Assembly (NCBI GenBank): GCA_016584495.1 | Contig: WAID01000008.1 | Coordinates: forward strand, 558,001-622,000 | Direction: 5' to 3' | Length of the DNA: 64,000 nucleotides | Source of the DNA: Celoporthe dispersa | Taxonomy: Eukaryota > Ascomycota > Sordariomycetes > Diaporthales > Cryphonectriaceae | In this document: piece after piece, positions 12,792-23,454 of the stretch | How positions within the stretch are numbered: position 1 is the stretch's first letter | Layout: each line of letters opens with the position of its first letter | The notes under the pieces: model-generated | Told to the model about the DNA's origin: nothing | Seen by the model: only the letters and a program-made list of their open reading frames with translations | The model's database searches: none | Made by a program: the position numbers and the translations under genes

Positions 12792-13475
12792 ATGGCGAAC
12801 CCCCAACCTCTCATCCGCCATGCGCGGCGTGAAGGTGAGTCGAGCACGGAGCCCATGCTGACCACACACTCTCTCTCTTCTAACTCGAGACGTCTCCTTG
12901 ATCTCAAGACGTTCCCGCCATCCTCGGCCTGATCAGGGAGCTGGCCGACTACGAGCACGAGCTCTCCTCGGTTGAGGCCACAGAGGCCAAGCTCCTGTCC
13001 ACCATCGCCTTCGCCGCACCTCCCTCTCCTGCCGCGGATCAGGCCTCGACCTCGGACGCCCAGGGCCTCCCCTATCACCGAGGCCATCACGCCGACCAGG
13101 CCCGCGCGCTGTCTCCTGCTCTTCCGCCCCGAGGATGGCGGCAGCGGCAGCTCGGAGGGGGCGGTAGCGGTGGGGATGGCGCTGTACTTCTACAACTACA
13201 GCACGTGGCGGGCCAGGGCGGGCATCTACCTGGAGGACCTGTACGTGACGCCGTCGGAGCGGAACAAGGGCTACGGCAAGAAGCTGCTCGTCAGGCTGGC
13301 GGAGGAGGTGCTGGCCATGGGCGGCGGGCGGCTGGACTGGAGCGTGCTCAAGTGGAACGAGCCGAGCATCCGCTTCTATGAGGATGTCATCGGGGCCACG
13401 AGGATGGAGGGCTGGGTCGGCATGCGGGTGGACGGGGAGGCGCTCGTGAGGCTGAGCAGGATGTCGTCGGGCTGA
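12792..13475 (+). CDS. GNAT-family N-acetyltransferase (diamine/spermidine acetyltransferase-like)
   Basis: Exon 1 (12792-12834) encodes MANPQPLIRHARRE. A 74 bp GT..AG intron follows, then exon 2 from 12909. The protein (about 202 residues) shows the GNAT order: N-terminal helix ILGLIRELADYEHE, the strand pair AVGMALYFYNYSTW, IYLEDLYVTPSERNKGYGKKLL with the acetyl-CoA loop (R/Q-x-x-G-x-G/A), and the C-terminal WNEPSIRFYE. The pattern LEDLYV...GYGKKLL is close to spermidine/diamine acetyltransferases, so a polyamine or amino-acid amine is a plausible acceptor. The frame changes by one base around 13065-13072, where removing one C from CTCCCCTA joins AQGLP to ITEAITP. An intron is not possible there. 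This is most likely a sequence error. Confidence 0.8.
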
Positions 13476-13538
13476 GGACTACTGGGTTTATGACGAGGAA
13501 TCCTAGCAGCATACAGAAGACAAGGCTTGAAGCTTGGC

Positions 13539-13549
13539 TTTTTTTTTTT

Positions 13550-13587
<38 letters not shown>
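13539..13587 (+). repeat. Poly-T followed by (GT)n microsatellite
   Basis: Sixteen T (13539-13554) run directly into a (GT)n tract (13555-13587) in the short gap between two convergent genes. Confidence 0.9.
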
Positions 13588-13588
<1 letters not shown>

Positions 13589-13618
13589 AAAAATACATAT
13601 AGATCTCTCTTTTTGGCC

Positions 13619-14776
13619 TCACTTCTTCTTCTTGCCCTTCTTGGGTCTCATGACGACAGCATCCCTAAAGAAGGCTGCCTGGTCCGCGGTCGCGACGGGA
13701 ATCTCCCTCTCGACACGCCCCCACTCGATGTGCCACCGGTCCGGCTGGCCCTCCACCTTGGCCATGGTCGGTGTCATCTCCCATATCTTGGAGTATAGCC
13801 GCGCCCAGAACCTCGCATGACTGTAGGAGTGCAGGCCGATGGGTGCGCCCAGCCTGTAGGGAGCCTCGCCCTGCTCGCCGGTCCGCACCTTCATGGACCT
13901 CGAGCGGCCCCTCTCGATGTGCCTGACCGGCTGCGTGGCGGACGACTTCCAGTCCCACGAGGAGCCGCCGCCGCCGCCGCCGCCGTCGCCGTGGTCATGG
14001 CTCCCCCCGGGCCTCCCTCCTCGGCGCACCGGCAGGCCCTGGGGCCGCCTCGCAGGCATCTCCCAGAGGCCCCGGTCGGCCGTCCCCGCGGCCAGGTCGC
14101 GCAGCATCTCCCACTCGCCCCTCCCGACCGGCGGCATGAGGCGGTTGACCTGGGCCTTGTACCACTTGCGGGTCTTGCTCCTGCGCAGCCTCGCGGCCAG
14201 GGGGCGGCCCCAGATGTTCAGCTCGGGGATGGCCTCCTGCGGGTCCAGCCTGTTGCCCTTGATGGCCGGCTTGGGGCTCCAGAAGCTCCTCCTGGACTGG
14301 CTCGCGGCCAGGGCGTGGAACTTGGGCAGGTCCCAGCCGTCCAGCCAGTCGCGCCTCAGCAGCTGCCGCCCCGGCGCCCCCCTGGGGCCCTCAGCCTCCT
14401 CGCGCATCTGCCTCGCCAGCTCGTCCGAGTCGGCGGGCGCGGGCCTGGCCAGGAACCTGGACAGGAGCTCCCGCCGCCTCCTGCCTATGCGCCCAAAGGC
14501 CAGCATCAGGATGCGGAGCATACTCTCCATGTGGCCCATGTTGGCGGCGCGCAGGAGGCGGAGGTTGTGGCGGGCGCGGCTGATGCGCGACGACGTGAGG
14601 GGTGACCCGCGGCTGTCGTGCACGTGCGCCCTGAAGCGCGTGCGGATGTGGTCGGCTGCGAAGGGGCGGCATACTGGTGGGAGGTAGGAGGCTTCGCGGA
14701 GGAGGCTGCGGAAGAGGGCGCGTGTTGTTGCTGTTGCTGCTGCTGCTGCTGACGGCCTGGGCCCGAGGGAGGCCAT
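13619..14776 (-). CDS. LYR-motif (Cup1-like) protein
   Basis: This is a single-exon gene of 385 residues, starting at MASLGPRPS after a purine-rich leader. The N-terminus contains RALFRSLLREASYLP, the LYR-type signature (L-[YF]-R with a following basic/aromatic helix). RISRARHNLRLLRAANMGH ends the helical LYR bundle. LYR proteins act in mitochondria as adaptors for complex I, Fe-S transfer or ribosome assembly through acyl-ACP; fungal members of this longer type are annotated as Cup1-like. The remainder is basic and contains a Gly/His run (GDGGGGGGGSSW) and ends in a Lys-rich KKGKKKK tail. The N-terminus is Ala/Thr/Arg-rich without acidic residues and could serve mitochondrial import. Precise partner unknown. 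Confidence 0.7.
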   Translation of the reverse strand: MASLGPRPSAAAAATATTRALFRSLLREASYLPPVCRPFAADHIRTRFRAHVHDSRGSPLTSSRISRARHNLRLLRAANMGHMESMLRILMLAFGRIGRRRRELLSRFLARPAPADSDELARQMREEAEGPRGAPGRQLLRRDWLDGWDLPKFHALAASQSRRSFWSPKPAIKGNRLDPQEAIPELNIWGRPLAARLRRSKTRKWYKAQVNRLMPPVGRGEWEMLRDLAAGTADRGLWEMPARRPQGLPVRRGGRPGGSHDHGDGGGGGGGSSWDWKSSATQPVRHIERGRSRSMKVRTGEQGEAPYRLGAPIGLHSYSHARFWARLYSKIWEMTPTMAKVEGQPDRWHIEWGRVEREIPVATADQAAFFRDAVVMRPKKGKKKK

Positions 14777-14816
14777 CTCTGTCTTCTCTCCTCTTGGTGC
14801 TACTGCTGTAAGGTGG

Positions 14817-14839
14817 TTATTATTATTATTATTATTATT
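14817..14839 (+). repeat. (ATT)n microsatellite
   Basis: A perfect ATT trinucleotide tract in the leader of the LYR-type gene. Confidence 0.9.
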
Positions 14840-15833
14840 CTTCTTCTTTTTCTTGTCTTCAGTTCCATCTGGCAGACCATCGACCTGATCTGGTGGGAGG
14901 GGGGTGGGGAGCAGGTGGTGAGCTGGAGGAAAGGAAGAGAGAAAGGAAGGGAGAAGAGAAAAAAAAAAGGACCCCAAGGTTCCGAGGCCACTTTACGCGT
15001 GCCCCACTATAGACACATACACACACGCGTCCATCCCTCACTGCTGTGTGTGTGACTAAGCACTTGCAATTATACATTCATTCTTTCAATTATGCATGCA
15101 TTAATTACTTGTCAGAGTCTCACTCTAGAGCTGACATTTGGTTGGCTGACAACCTTCTGTAAGAGGAGAAACTTGGGGGCAGGTTCAGAAGCCCAACCTC
15201 CTGTCCTGGCGGCTGGAATGCCCCGCCCTTGACCACTGTGACCCACTGACGCGACCATTCTCCCCGTTCTCGAGGCCACTTAGGCCCTCCACAACCACAG
15301 GCTTTCCTTTAGGGGGGTGAGCGGGCGCTACAGGCTCAGCAGGTGAACAACTATACGTACTAGTACACTGGCTGGGGTGGCTTGGCAGGCCGGGTAGGCG
15401 GCAGCACCAGCACCAGCACCAGCACTCTGACCAGCACCCATAGTACACGAAATGGCCGCGAAACCGACACGTCCAGGACTCGTGTCTTCCCCAGGATCAT
15501 TTTTCTCTAAATGAGAGTGAATGAGCTGCATGCAAAGGGCCGGGCAGGAAGCTAGAGCTATTACACACCCCAGCACCCGCCTCTCCCCCTCCCTCCTTTT
15601 CTTGTCCTGTCGATTGGTTCCATTCTTGCCTGCAGTGTCACCAGCCCACCTTTGCATCTCACCTGACCTCGCGTAAAAGCAATATACTGTACCCTTTTTT
15701 TCACTCTCCTTCTTTCTCTCTTCCTGGCCCCCCCCGTCTGGTAGCGGGAGTATTGATCGACTTTGGGCTTTTCGTATGGGGAACCCCTCTTTACTTTGAT
15801 ACTGCTACTACCATTCCTACCTTCTTTTCTTCT

Positions 15834-15865
15834 TCCTCCTCCTCCTCCTCCTCCTCCTCCTCCTC
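15834..15865 (+). repeat. (CCT)n microsatellite
   Basis: About ten CCT units in the presumed 5' leader of the APSES factor gene. Confidence 0.9.
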
Positions 15866-16454
15866 TCTTTGCGCGACCAATTAACTGCTCGGAATCGACT
15901 CGACTCGGCAGACAACTCCTCCTCCTCCTCCACCTCCCCGTCGCCCTCCTGACCCTTCGCTTGTCCCATCTCCGCACGACTCGAACTCGACCCTTCTCCC
16001 TGTCTCTGTCTCCCTTGGCCAGCCGATCGATCCTCCCTGGCAGGGACTTGGGAGGAGAGGACGACCAGAGATACGACCTCACACAATCCCGCCCCACACC
16101 GCCTTGGCTGAGGTTCGCGTCAGCGACCTGGTCGGCACACGGCTGCTTTCTCCTCCGCGCGCGTTACCGCCTCCCGGCGACTGTCCTATCGCCTCTCACA
16201 CACGTCCGCTCCACGCACCGCACCGCGCTGCACCGCATCTTTGTCGCACCGCAGCACCTCGCCGCACCGCAGCCGGAGCGCAGTCGCGTTCGCCCCTCCT
16301 GTCCTACCCACAGCAGCGCGGGACAAAGCTGGTTTCCTGCAGGTCGAGTGCGGGTGCGGGTGCGGGCGCGAGCCTATACGCCGGCAGCGAGGACAATCAG
16401 ATTGTCCTCTGCACCCACGCGCGCGCGCGTCAATGGGATCTGGTCCACCATAGC

Positions 16455-19273
16455 ATGGCATCCTCCACCATCCTCACCAACCCCTCTGCCGTTCCACGCC
16501 CAGCCGGCCTCGCCGCCACCGCCGCCCAGCCGGCCCATCACCGCAACTCTTTCTCCTCCGCGTCCTCGAGGCATCCTCCCCCCTCCACCACTTATCAGCA
16601 GCAGCAGCAGCAGCCGCCCGCCGCCATGTCGCACTCACAGCCCTCCTCCCAGCACTCCTTCTCCTCCCAGCAGCAGCAGCAGCAGCAGCAGCAGCACGGC
16701 GGCCGCCCGACTGGCTACCACCACTTCGCCGGCTCGCAGCCGAACCACGCCGAGGAGGATGATGGGCCCCAGATCTACTCGTCCGTCTACAGCGGCGTCG
16801 AGGTCTACGAGATGGAGGTCAACCGCGTAGCCGTCATGCGCCGTCGCAACGACAGCCACCTCAATGCCACCCAGATCCTCAAGGTCGCCGGCCTCGACAA
16901 GGGCAAGCGCACCAAGATCCTCGAGAAGGAGATACAGACCGGCGAGCACGAGAAGGTCCAGGGCGGCTACGGCAAGTACCAGGGCACCTGGATATCATTC
17001 GAGCGCGGCGTCGAGGTCTGCCGCCAGTACGGCGTCGAGGATCTCCTCCGGCCCCTCCTCACCTACGACATGGGCCAGGACGGCGGTGTCGCCGGCCGCG
17101 GGGACCTCAACACCCCGACCAAGGAGCAGGCCATGGCCGCCCAGAGGAAGAAGTACTACGCCGCGCCCACGAGCTCGCGCCCCAGCAGCATGTCTGGCAC
17201 CTTCTTCCAGAACATCTCGGCCACCGCCTCCAACGCCGTCGCCGCCATCAGCAAGGCCCGCCTCGACTCGCCTGCGCCTAGGAAGCGCGGTGCTGGTGGT
17301 GGTGGTGGTGGCGGCGGCGGCGGCAGCCTGTCGCGCGCGGCCAGCTTCAACAGGCAGCCCTCGATGCAGAGCATGGACGACTTCCCCGGCAACTCGCAGC
17401 AGAGCTTCACCTCCGAACGCGGCCGCAGTGCCGCCGCCGCCGCCTCCGACCCTGTCTACTCCGCACAGCGCAGCAGCAGCCAGCTGGTGGGCCTCGACGG
17501 CACCGAGCCCCCCAGGAAGCGCCAGAGGGTCAACGTGACGCCCGCCGACAGCTTTGGCAACGCGCAGGGCATGCGCATGTACGCCGAGGCCTTCCCCGGG
17601 TCGCCCACCGAGCCGAACGAGTCCTTCATCTACTCCCAGGCGGGCATCGCCGCCCACGACGGTGCGGACCACGACGGCGTCTCGCCGCTCCCGCCCCTGC
17701 CGTTTGATGAGTCTGTCGACGCCGACGTCAACCGCAAGACCCTCCTGGGCCTGTTTGCGGATCCCGCCGAGCCCGACGCTTTCGAGGAGCTGCAGGGCCT
17801 GGGCCCCGCCGAGCTGGACATGCCGATCGACAGCCAGCAGCACACCGCGCTGCACTGGGCCGCCACGCTGTCGCGCATGAACATCGTCCAGGCCCTGATC
17901 AAGCACGGCGCCAACCCCTTCAGGGTCAACTCGGAGGGGCAGACGGCCCTCATGCGCGCCGTCATCGTCACCAACTCCCACGATAACTTCTCGTTCCCGG
18001 AGCTCCTCGACCTCCTGGGCAACACGCTCGAGGTCGCGGATAACAAGGGCCGCACCGTGCTGCACCACATCGTCGTCACCAGCGCCATAGACCGCCGCCA
18101 CGCCACCAGCAAGTACTACCTGGACTGCCTGCTGGAGTGGGTGGTGAGGCAGGGCAGCCAGCCCAGCAGCCAGGACCACAGCGTCAACGGCAATAACGCC
18201 GCCGCCGCCGCCGCTGCTGCTGCTTCTGCTGGCCCTGCTGCCGCACACCCCAAGATAGGGCTCGGGAGGTTCATGACGGATGTGGTCAACGCGCAGGACA
18301 AGGTCGGCGACACCGCCCTGAACCTCGCCGCGCGGATATCAAACCGGAGCATCATCTCGCAGCTTCTCGAGGTCCACGCCGACCCGGGCATCCCCAACCG
18401 CGTGGGCCTGAGGCCGCGTGATTTCGGCATCGGTGACTTGCCAGATGGTGACCAGAGCATGGTCGAGACCGAGCAGGTCGATATTGCCGCGAGCAATCAG
18501 CGGAGCAAGGAGAGCAGCGACGATATCGTCTCATGTGAGCCTTCCCCTCCCCCCCCCCTCCCCCGGACCTCCTCCCCATTCTTCTTGCTCTCCGGTTGCC
18601 TGTCCTGTGCTGACATGTCGTCCTCCCCCCTGCAGCGATGAAAGACCTGCTGGGCGAGACGGCGGCGATCGCGCAGGAGGAGCTCAAGAAGAAGCAGGAC
18701 ACGCTGGACGAGCTCCACACGGGCCTCAGGACGTCGTCCGCCAGGCTGGCCGAGACGAGGCGTGACCTGGAGGCCCTGAAGGAGAAGCTAAAGCAGCAGC
18801 AGCTCCACCGGCAGAAGGTCGCCAACCTGTCCCGCGAGCTCGAGCGGATCCAGTACCGGATGGGCTCGGTCGAGCAGGAGCACGGCTCGTCGCAGTCAAG
18901 CTCTGCCGCGCAGTGGGAGGAGGAGCTCGAGGGCGCCGTCGAGGGCGCCGCCTCGTCGCAGTCCGACCCTCCCCCTTCTCATCCTCCGTCGCAGCCCAAG
19001 CCCGTCAGCCTGCCGGATGCCAACATCCTCCACGCGCGCATCAAGGCGACCGGCGACGTGCTGCACAACATGAAGACCAGCGTCTCCAGCCTCAAGGGCA
19101 CCAGCCGCGACATCGAGTACAAGTACCGGCGCCTCGTCGCCCTGGCCGCCAGCTGTCCCGAGGACCAGGTCGACGAGCTCCTCAACAACCTCGTCCGCGC
19201 CGTCCAGAGTGAGAAGGGCGAGCTGGAGATTGGCCGGGTGCGCAAGTTCCTCGGCGGCGTGGACGGCGTCTAG
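16455..19273 (+). CDS. mbp1: APSES/ankyrin transcription factor, Mbp1/Swi4-type (MBF subunit)
   Basis: Two exons (16455-18534 and 18636-19273) join in phase and give 905 residues. Residues about 1-95 are Gln/Ser-rich with two poly-Gln runs. The KilA-N/APSES DNA-binding domain follows (about 98-205: IYSSVYSGVEVYEME, RRRNDSHLNATQILKVAGL, KYQGTWISFERG). Ankyrin repeats start near residue 450 (QHTALHWAATLSRMNIVQAL, GRTVLHHIVVTS, GDTALNLAARISN). The C-terminal exon encodes a coiled coil, as in Mbp1, Swi4 and Swi6 heterodimers. Known relatives bind the MCB element and drive G1/S transcription. Homopolymeric Gln, Gly (near 17290-17330) and Ala (near 18200-18235) runs lie outside the domains. The chosen ATG is the first in frame. 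Symbol given by homology; which APSES paralogue it is would need a tree. Confidence 0.92.
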
Positions 19274-20244
19274 AACATGCTGCTCACCATCTCTTCCGCC
19301 GGCCGTGCTGCCGCGTCCTGTGCCCGCATGCTGCCCGCGCTGGCAACACCCCCGCGAGCTCCTCTCCAGTCCGTGCTGCTGCTGCCGCCCCCGCCACTCC
19401 CACTGGCCAGGGGCCTGCTGCCCCAGCCGGCCAGGCGCACGGGGCCTCAGCTGGGCTTTCCGAGGAGCTGCTGATGACCCCCTCGAGAAGGTCGGATGCC
19501 TCTGCCGTGAGCCGAGACCGTGCCCAGGCCGTCTACAGCTCCGGAGGCGTCTTCAACTCCGAGGGCACAGACTTTTCACCTTCCGTCATGTTTTGCGAGT
19601 AAACCCCATTGCTGCCCACAGTGTTCATGAAGGAAAAAAAAAAGGGATACTCTTGTCGAGTTCGGTCTGTTTCTGCTATGCTACTTGTTTGGTAATAGTA
19701 TTATTGTCCAGACATGACTTGGTCTAGGTTTTTGTCTTAAGACTTTTCCTTGTTGTCTTGATTATGATGGCGGTGCTGGCGGTGGTGGTTGTCGTTTCGC
19801 ACTTGATACCACGATTCTATCAGTTAGTTCATGATCTGCCTCACGGCCGACAGAGTTGTTTATTGCTCATGATGAGAAGGGCTGTCTGGAGTATGAGGTT
19901 GGATGTGAAAACAAAAATGAAGATTATTGTTTCCGACTCGGTGCCACCTTGCGTGAACCTCACCTCAGACAAAAGTGAGAGGATCTCTTCTCCCTCGTCT
20001 TGTGTTCACAAGGTCAGTCAGTCCATGCTCTGGTTTGTAGGTATTATGGCCGGCGACTCTAGGGTTTTCTAATACTTGGTCGGGGATTGATCGACCGGTG
20101 CTCATCCGCAGCCTGGGCGCCAGCCTCGCTCATGCAAGTCCCAACCAAGTCTACAGCATCCTATATCCTCCGTTGTCACACCCATCACATCATCAAACTG
20201 GTTCCCGGACCCTTTGCCACACAACGACATGAGCCTGCTTTCTT
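19274..20244. other. Convergent 3' region
   Basis: About 970 bp between the stops of the APSES factor and the CVNH protein gene. The first part is still GC-rich (3' UTR of the factor, with a TCATGTTTTGCG / A-rich end near 19590-19645); the rest is lower GC. No supported gene. Confidence 0.6.
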
Positions 20245-22384
20245 TCAAGCGGTAGGCACAGGTGTCGTGGTAGCAGACGGTGTAATCACGACATACACCG
20301 TGCTCACTTGCTGGCCTGGGAACGAGCCTGCGTACCCCTTCTCCTCAAACCCAACCGTGGACACCTGCCGCGGGACCTGGGTGGAAGATGGCAGCTCGGC
20401 CCTGTTAGTGGACAGTGCCCGAAGCTTCGTCAGCTTCGACGATGCGCCGGTCAGGGTCGGCGGGGCTGTCGACGGTGGGAGCTTCACCGTCTCGGTCTTG
20501 GACGTCTTGTCCGACTTGCTCTTGGCTGTCTTATTCCTCCCAGTCTTAGTTGTCTTGGTCGTCTTGGTCGTCTTGGTCGTCTTGGTCGTCTTGGTCGTCT
20601 TGGTCCCCGAGGTCTTCTTCTTGTGCGCGACGCTTGTCTCTCTGCTGGTTAGGAATGGCGTCAATATTGCCATGGGAGAGGCGCTTTTGGCAGGAGGAGC
20701 ACCAGCCATCACGATGACCAAATCGGAGCAGCCTCTGGTACCGTTGTTTGAGGTGCACACGGCCTTGACTTTGAGATGGATCGTGGCCTCGTGGACGTCG
20801 TCGATATTGGTGGCATTGAGCATGAGCTCGATCAGCGCGGTGACGTTCAGCTTGTCTAGGTCGATGGTGACAGGGCTGGTGGTGTTGGGGTTTAGGGCGG
20901 CTGAGGTAGAAGACGTAGGAGGCAGGGCTTCAGGAGCTCCAGTGACTTGGGGCAGCACTGTCGGGGTCTGGGGCGCCGTTGACGGTTCAGTAAAATATGG
21001 AATTGTCATGGTGGTCGTCTTTGGAGTGTCTCCAGGGAGGGTAACGGTGATGGTCTTGGATGAACCCGTGTTGGACTCCTCTTCCGCTGGGCGGTTCGAG
21101 AGCTGGAAGAGCAGATCCTGTAGCTCGGAGACATCACCAGGGGATACGTTCAAGGTTGGCGCCGCCATATCGGCACGGCTCGTGGTCTTGGTGCCTGTCG
21201 GCTGCCTGGAGGTCTCGCCCTTCGTTGGCGATATCTTACCCGAAGGCTTCTTTGACGTTGTAGTTGTACCCAGCCCAGGCAGATCGTACCCTGGAGGGGT
21301 CTCGCCCTCCCTCGCACTTGTATCTGTTCTTGTCCCTGCAGATCCTGTAGACCATGGAAACGTGCGTGTACCATTTATCGGCCTCTTCGTATCCGCGTTG
21401 TGAAGTTGCAAAGTGGATCCTGTAGAAGTACTCTCCAGCCTGGACGACTTTAAATCCCTCCTTTCCACGGCTCCCTGGTGGCCGGAAGCAGCAGAGCCCA
21501 TCGTCGTGCGGGCAACTTTCAAAGCCCGTGTCCGGGTGTGTCGCTGGAAGCACCCTGGGGTTTCTCCCTGGCCGTCGTGTTCAGCATCTTCTCGCAGGAG
21601 CTGTTGTCGACACTGTCCAGCATAGCACGAAACTCCTTCGAGGCTGCATCTGCAGCAGAGAGTGGTGGCGGAGACTGGCCACCATCGTCTCCAGGCGCAG
21701 TGGTCGGTCCTGCGGCACAAGTTTGTTGGGCGTCCAGACATTCGAGGCAGCCGTCCAGGCTGACCTTGACGGCCCTGGCTACAGACATGACATGCCATCA
21801 GAACAAGACCAGGCTGGTGGCCATGAAGCTGATGGCGAGACTGGACCAACGAGGACGACCTACTGAGATCATATGTGGCCTCGAGCCTGATGTCTGAGCC
21901 CTCAGGTGCGCAGCTGCACAAGATGTACCCGACCTGGGTTGAAGACTCGCCCGGCCTGATGAGGACGCACGACTTGCAGAGATCGGAAAAGTGACCTCTA
22001 GACACACACACAAGAGAAAGACATCAGTCCACGCTCCAGACGTGCAGGATAGGAAAGGAGGAGGAGGAGAATCTCTCCAAGCTGCACCGGAGAGAGGGTC
22101 TGTCTCTATAACTATTCCACAGGAGTTACTTACTCGTTGATGGGGAATAGATGATTATCCGTGTACCTGCTCGCCTCCAGGTCTCGAGTAGGCCCCCAAC
22201 CAAGGCACCCGTTGAGATCGACAGTGGTATTGACAAGCTCCTGGCCACCCGACCTGCAAGACCCAGACAGGATGCCAGTATCCGGGGTCAGCGAGAGGTC
22301 ATCGCAGAGGTGGATGAAGTTGCGGTCAGGAACCACGGCGCTGGCATAGCCCGCAAGGACAGAGAGAGTCCACAGGACCTTCAT
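20245..22384 (-). CDS. Secreted CVNH (cyanovirin-N homology) protein with Cys-rich module and Thr-rich repeat tail
   Basis: Exons 22134-22384, 21864-21997 and 20245-21778 join in phase (about 638 residues after two one-base corrections). A signal peptide (MKVLWTLSVLAGYASA) comes first. Two CVNH half-repeats follow: LCDDLSLTPDTGILSGSCR to VDLNGCLGW, and SCVLIRPGESSTQVGYILC to VSLDGCLEC. A second Cys-rich segment holds SCPHDDGLCCF and MVYRICRDKNRYKCEG. The C-terminal half is Thr/Ser/Pro-rich with six copies of a Thr-Lys-Thr triplet. CVNH domains bind oligomannose glycans, so an extracellular or wall-associated lectin-like role is inferred. No GPI signal is clear. Frame corrections fall at GGG 21534-21536 and in the CCCTCCC region 21305-21311 (each one extra base). 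The long tail could be wrong if an intron, not an indel, lies near 21240. Confidence 0.65.
20552..20605 (-). repeat. Six perfect 9-bp tandem repeats in a coding region
   Basis: GTCTTGGTC occurs six times without interruption on the plus strand, encoding repeated Lys/Thr triplets in the tail of the CVNH protein. The 9 bp unit keeps the reading frame, so copy number can vary without breaking the protein. Confidence 0.95.
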
Positions 22385-23454
22385 CTTGGCTGCAAGGGAG
22401 GTGTCGAGAGCCACAGCCAGACGTGCAGTAGGGCAAGGTTGAGGTGGGTGTATGCTGTGAGTACAGGCTCAAACAAGATCTAACGGTGTTTAAGAAATAC
22501 TTGACGACGACAGAGTAGAATGGTGCTCGAGAAACAGAGGGAGAGGAAGAGAACATGAGAGAGTGAAAGGATGAGAAGCGTGGAAAGAGAGAGAGAGAGA
22601 GAAAAGAGACAGCTGTGATGGCCTGTTCCGTGGTGGACACAAACAAGATGGTCAAGCCAGCGTCTTCCTCAATGGCTCCTTCGTGCTGGAGAAGGCCTCC
22701 AGCCCCTCGGCTCGGGTGGAAACAGGAAGGGAGCACACAAGAGCGGTTGGTTGTTGAGAAGAAAGGCACGGCCATCTCTGCCACTACGTCAGTATCCAGT
22801 TACGACAACTCGGCAGTATCGCACTTGCACGAGCATATCTGTCTGGGCGGCCATCCGCCGTGGAACAACCCGGCCCTACAGGAAGAAGGAATGGAATCGA
22901 GCGTTCGGCGCGTGGCTTTGGCATTGCGGGTTACGAATCTCGCTGCTGGGCGCTTTAGACGTGCTCCTTGTGTCTCGTCAGCTTGTCTCTTCACGTAGCA
23001 GAGAGGAGGGCCATTGAACCTGCCATGGTCGGTCCTGCTCATCGTCTTCAGGTGTCCACCTGCAGGACGACTGACATTGGCAGGCGAGACACCGTTGTGA
23101 GGTCTTCATCAGTATTGAACCGGAATATGGCGAGAGCGAGTGGGTGTCCATGATCTTGACAGGACAACTCATCAGGAGGCCAAGAAGAAGAAAGAGAAAA
23201 CCTTGAGATAGGATAAAGAATACTTATTCAAGTAGATGGATAGATGCTCCTGCTGATAGCTTCCAAGACTTGCTGGCCGCCCATTAACTGCCATTGCGCC
23301 TTTTCCCAAAAAAAAAAGAGAAGAAAAAATAAAACAACCCAAAAAAAAAGACGCCGTGCTATGCCCATTTGACTCCGTTCGGGTGGTGCATATGTCTGTC
23401 TGGGCCTGTAAAAAAAATACGCACGACAAGCGCACCTCCACGCAGGCACTCCCG
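22385..23454. other. Intergenic region
   Basis: 1.07 kb between the CVNH gene start and the stop of the Pep7-like gene (both minus strand). A GA-rich stretch at 22585-22610 and A-rich runs near 23305-23350 are the only notable features. Confidence 0.6.

Larger units (their letters stand above)
14777..16454. other. Divergent promoter and long leader of the APSES factor gene
   Basis: 1.7 kb between two divergent genes. It includes an (ATT)n tract (14817-14839), GCACCA-type repeats near 15405-15425, a (CCT)n tract (15834-15865) and a strongly pyrimidine-rich stretch to about 16100, consistent with a long 5' leader for the downstream cell-cycle factor. The APSES frame stays open upstream to about 16104 without an ATG. 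Confidence 0.55.

Noticed and set aside
13817..14687. Two overlapping plus frames opposite the LYR-type gene
   Set aside because: Pro/Arg/Gly-rich artefacts of high GC; the LYR signature lies on the minus strand.
16995..18248. Long minus frame opposite the APSES factor
   Set aside because: It is an antisense shadow of a gene with clear domains.
20552..20605. CRISPR-like array
   Set aside because: The repeats are 9 bp, directly adjacent without spacers and in coding frame.
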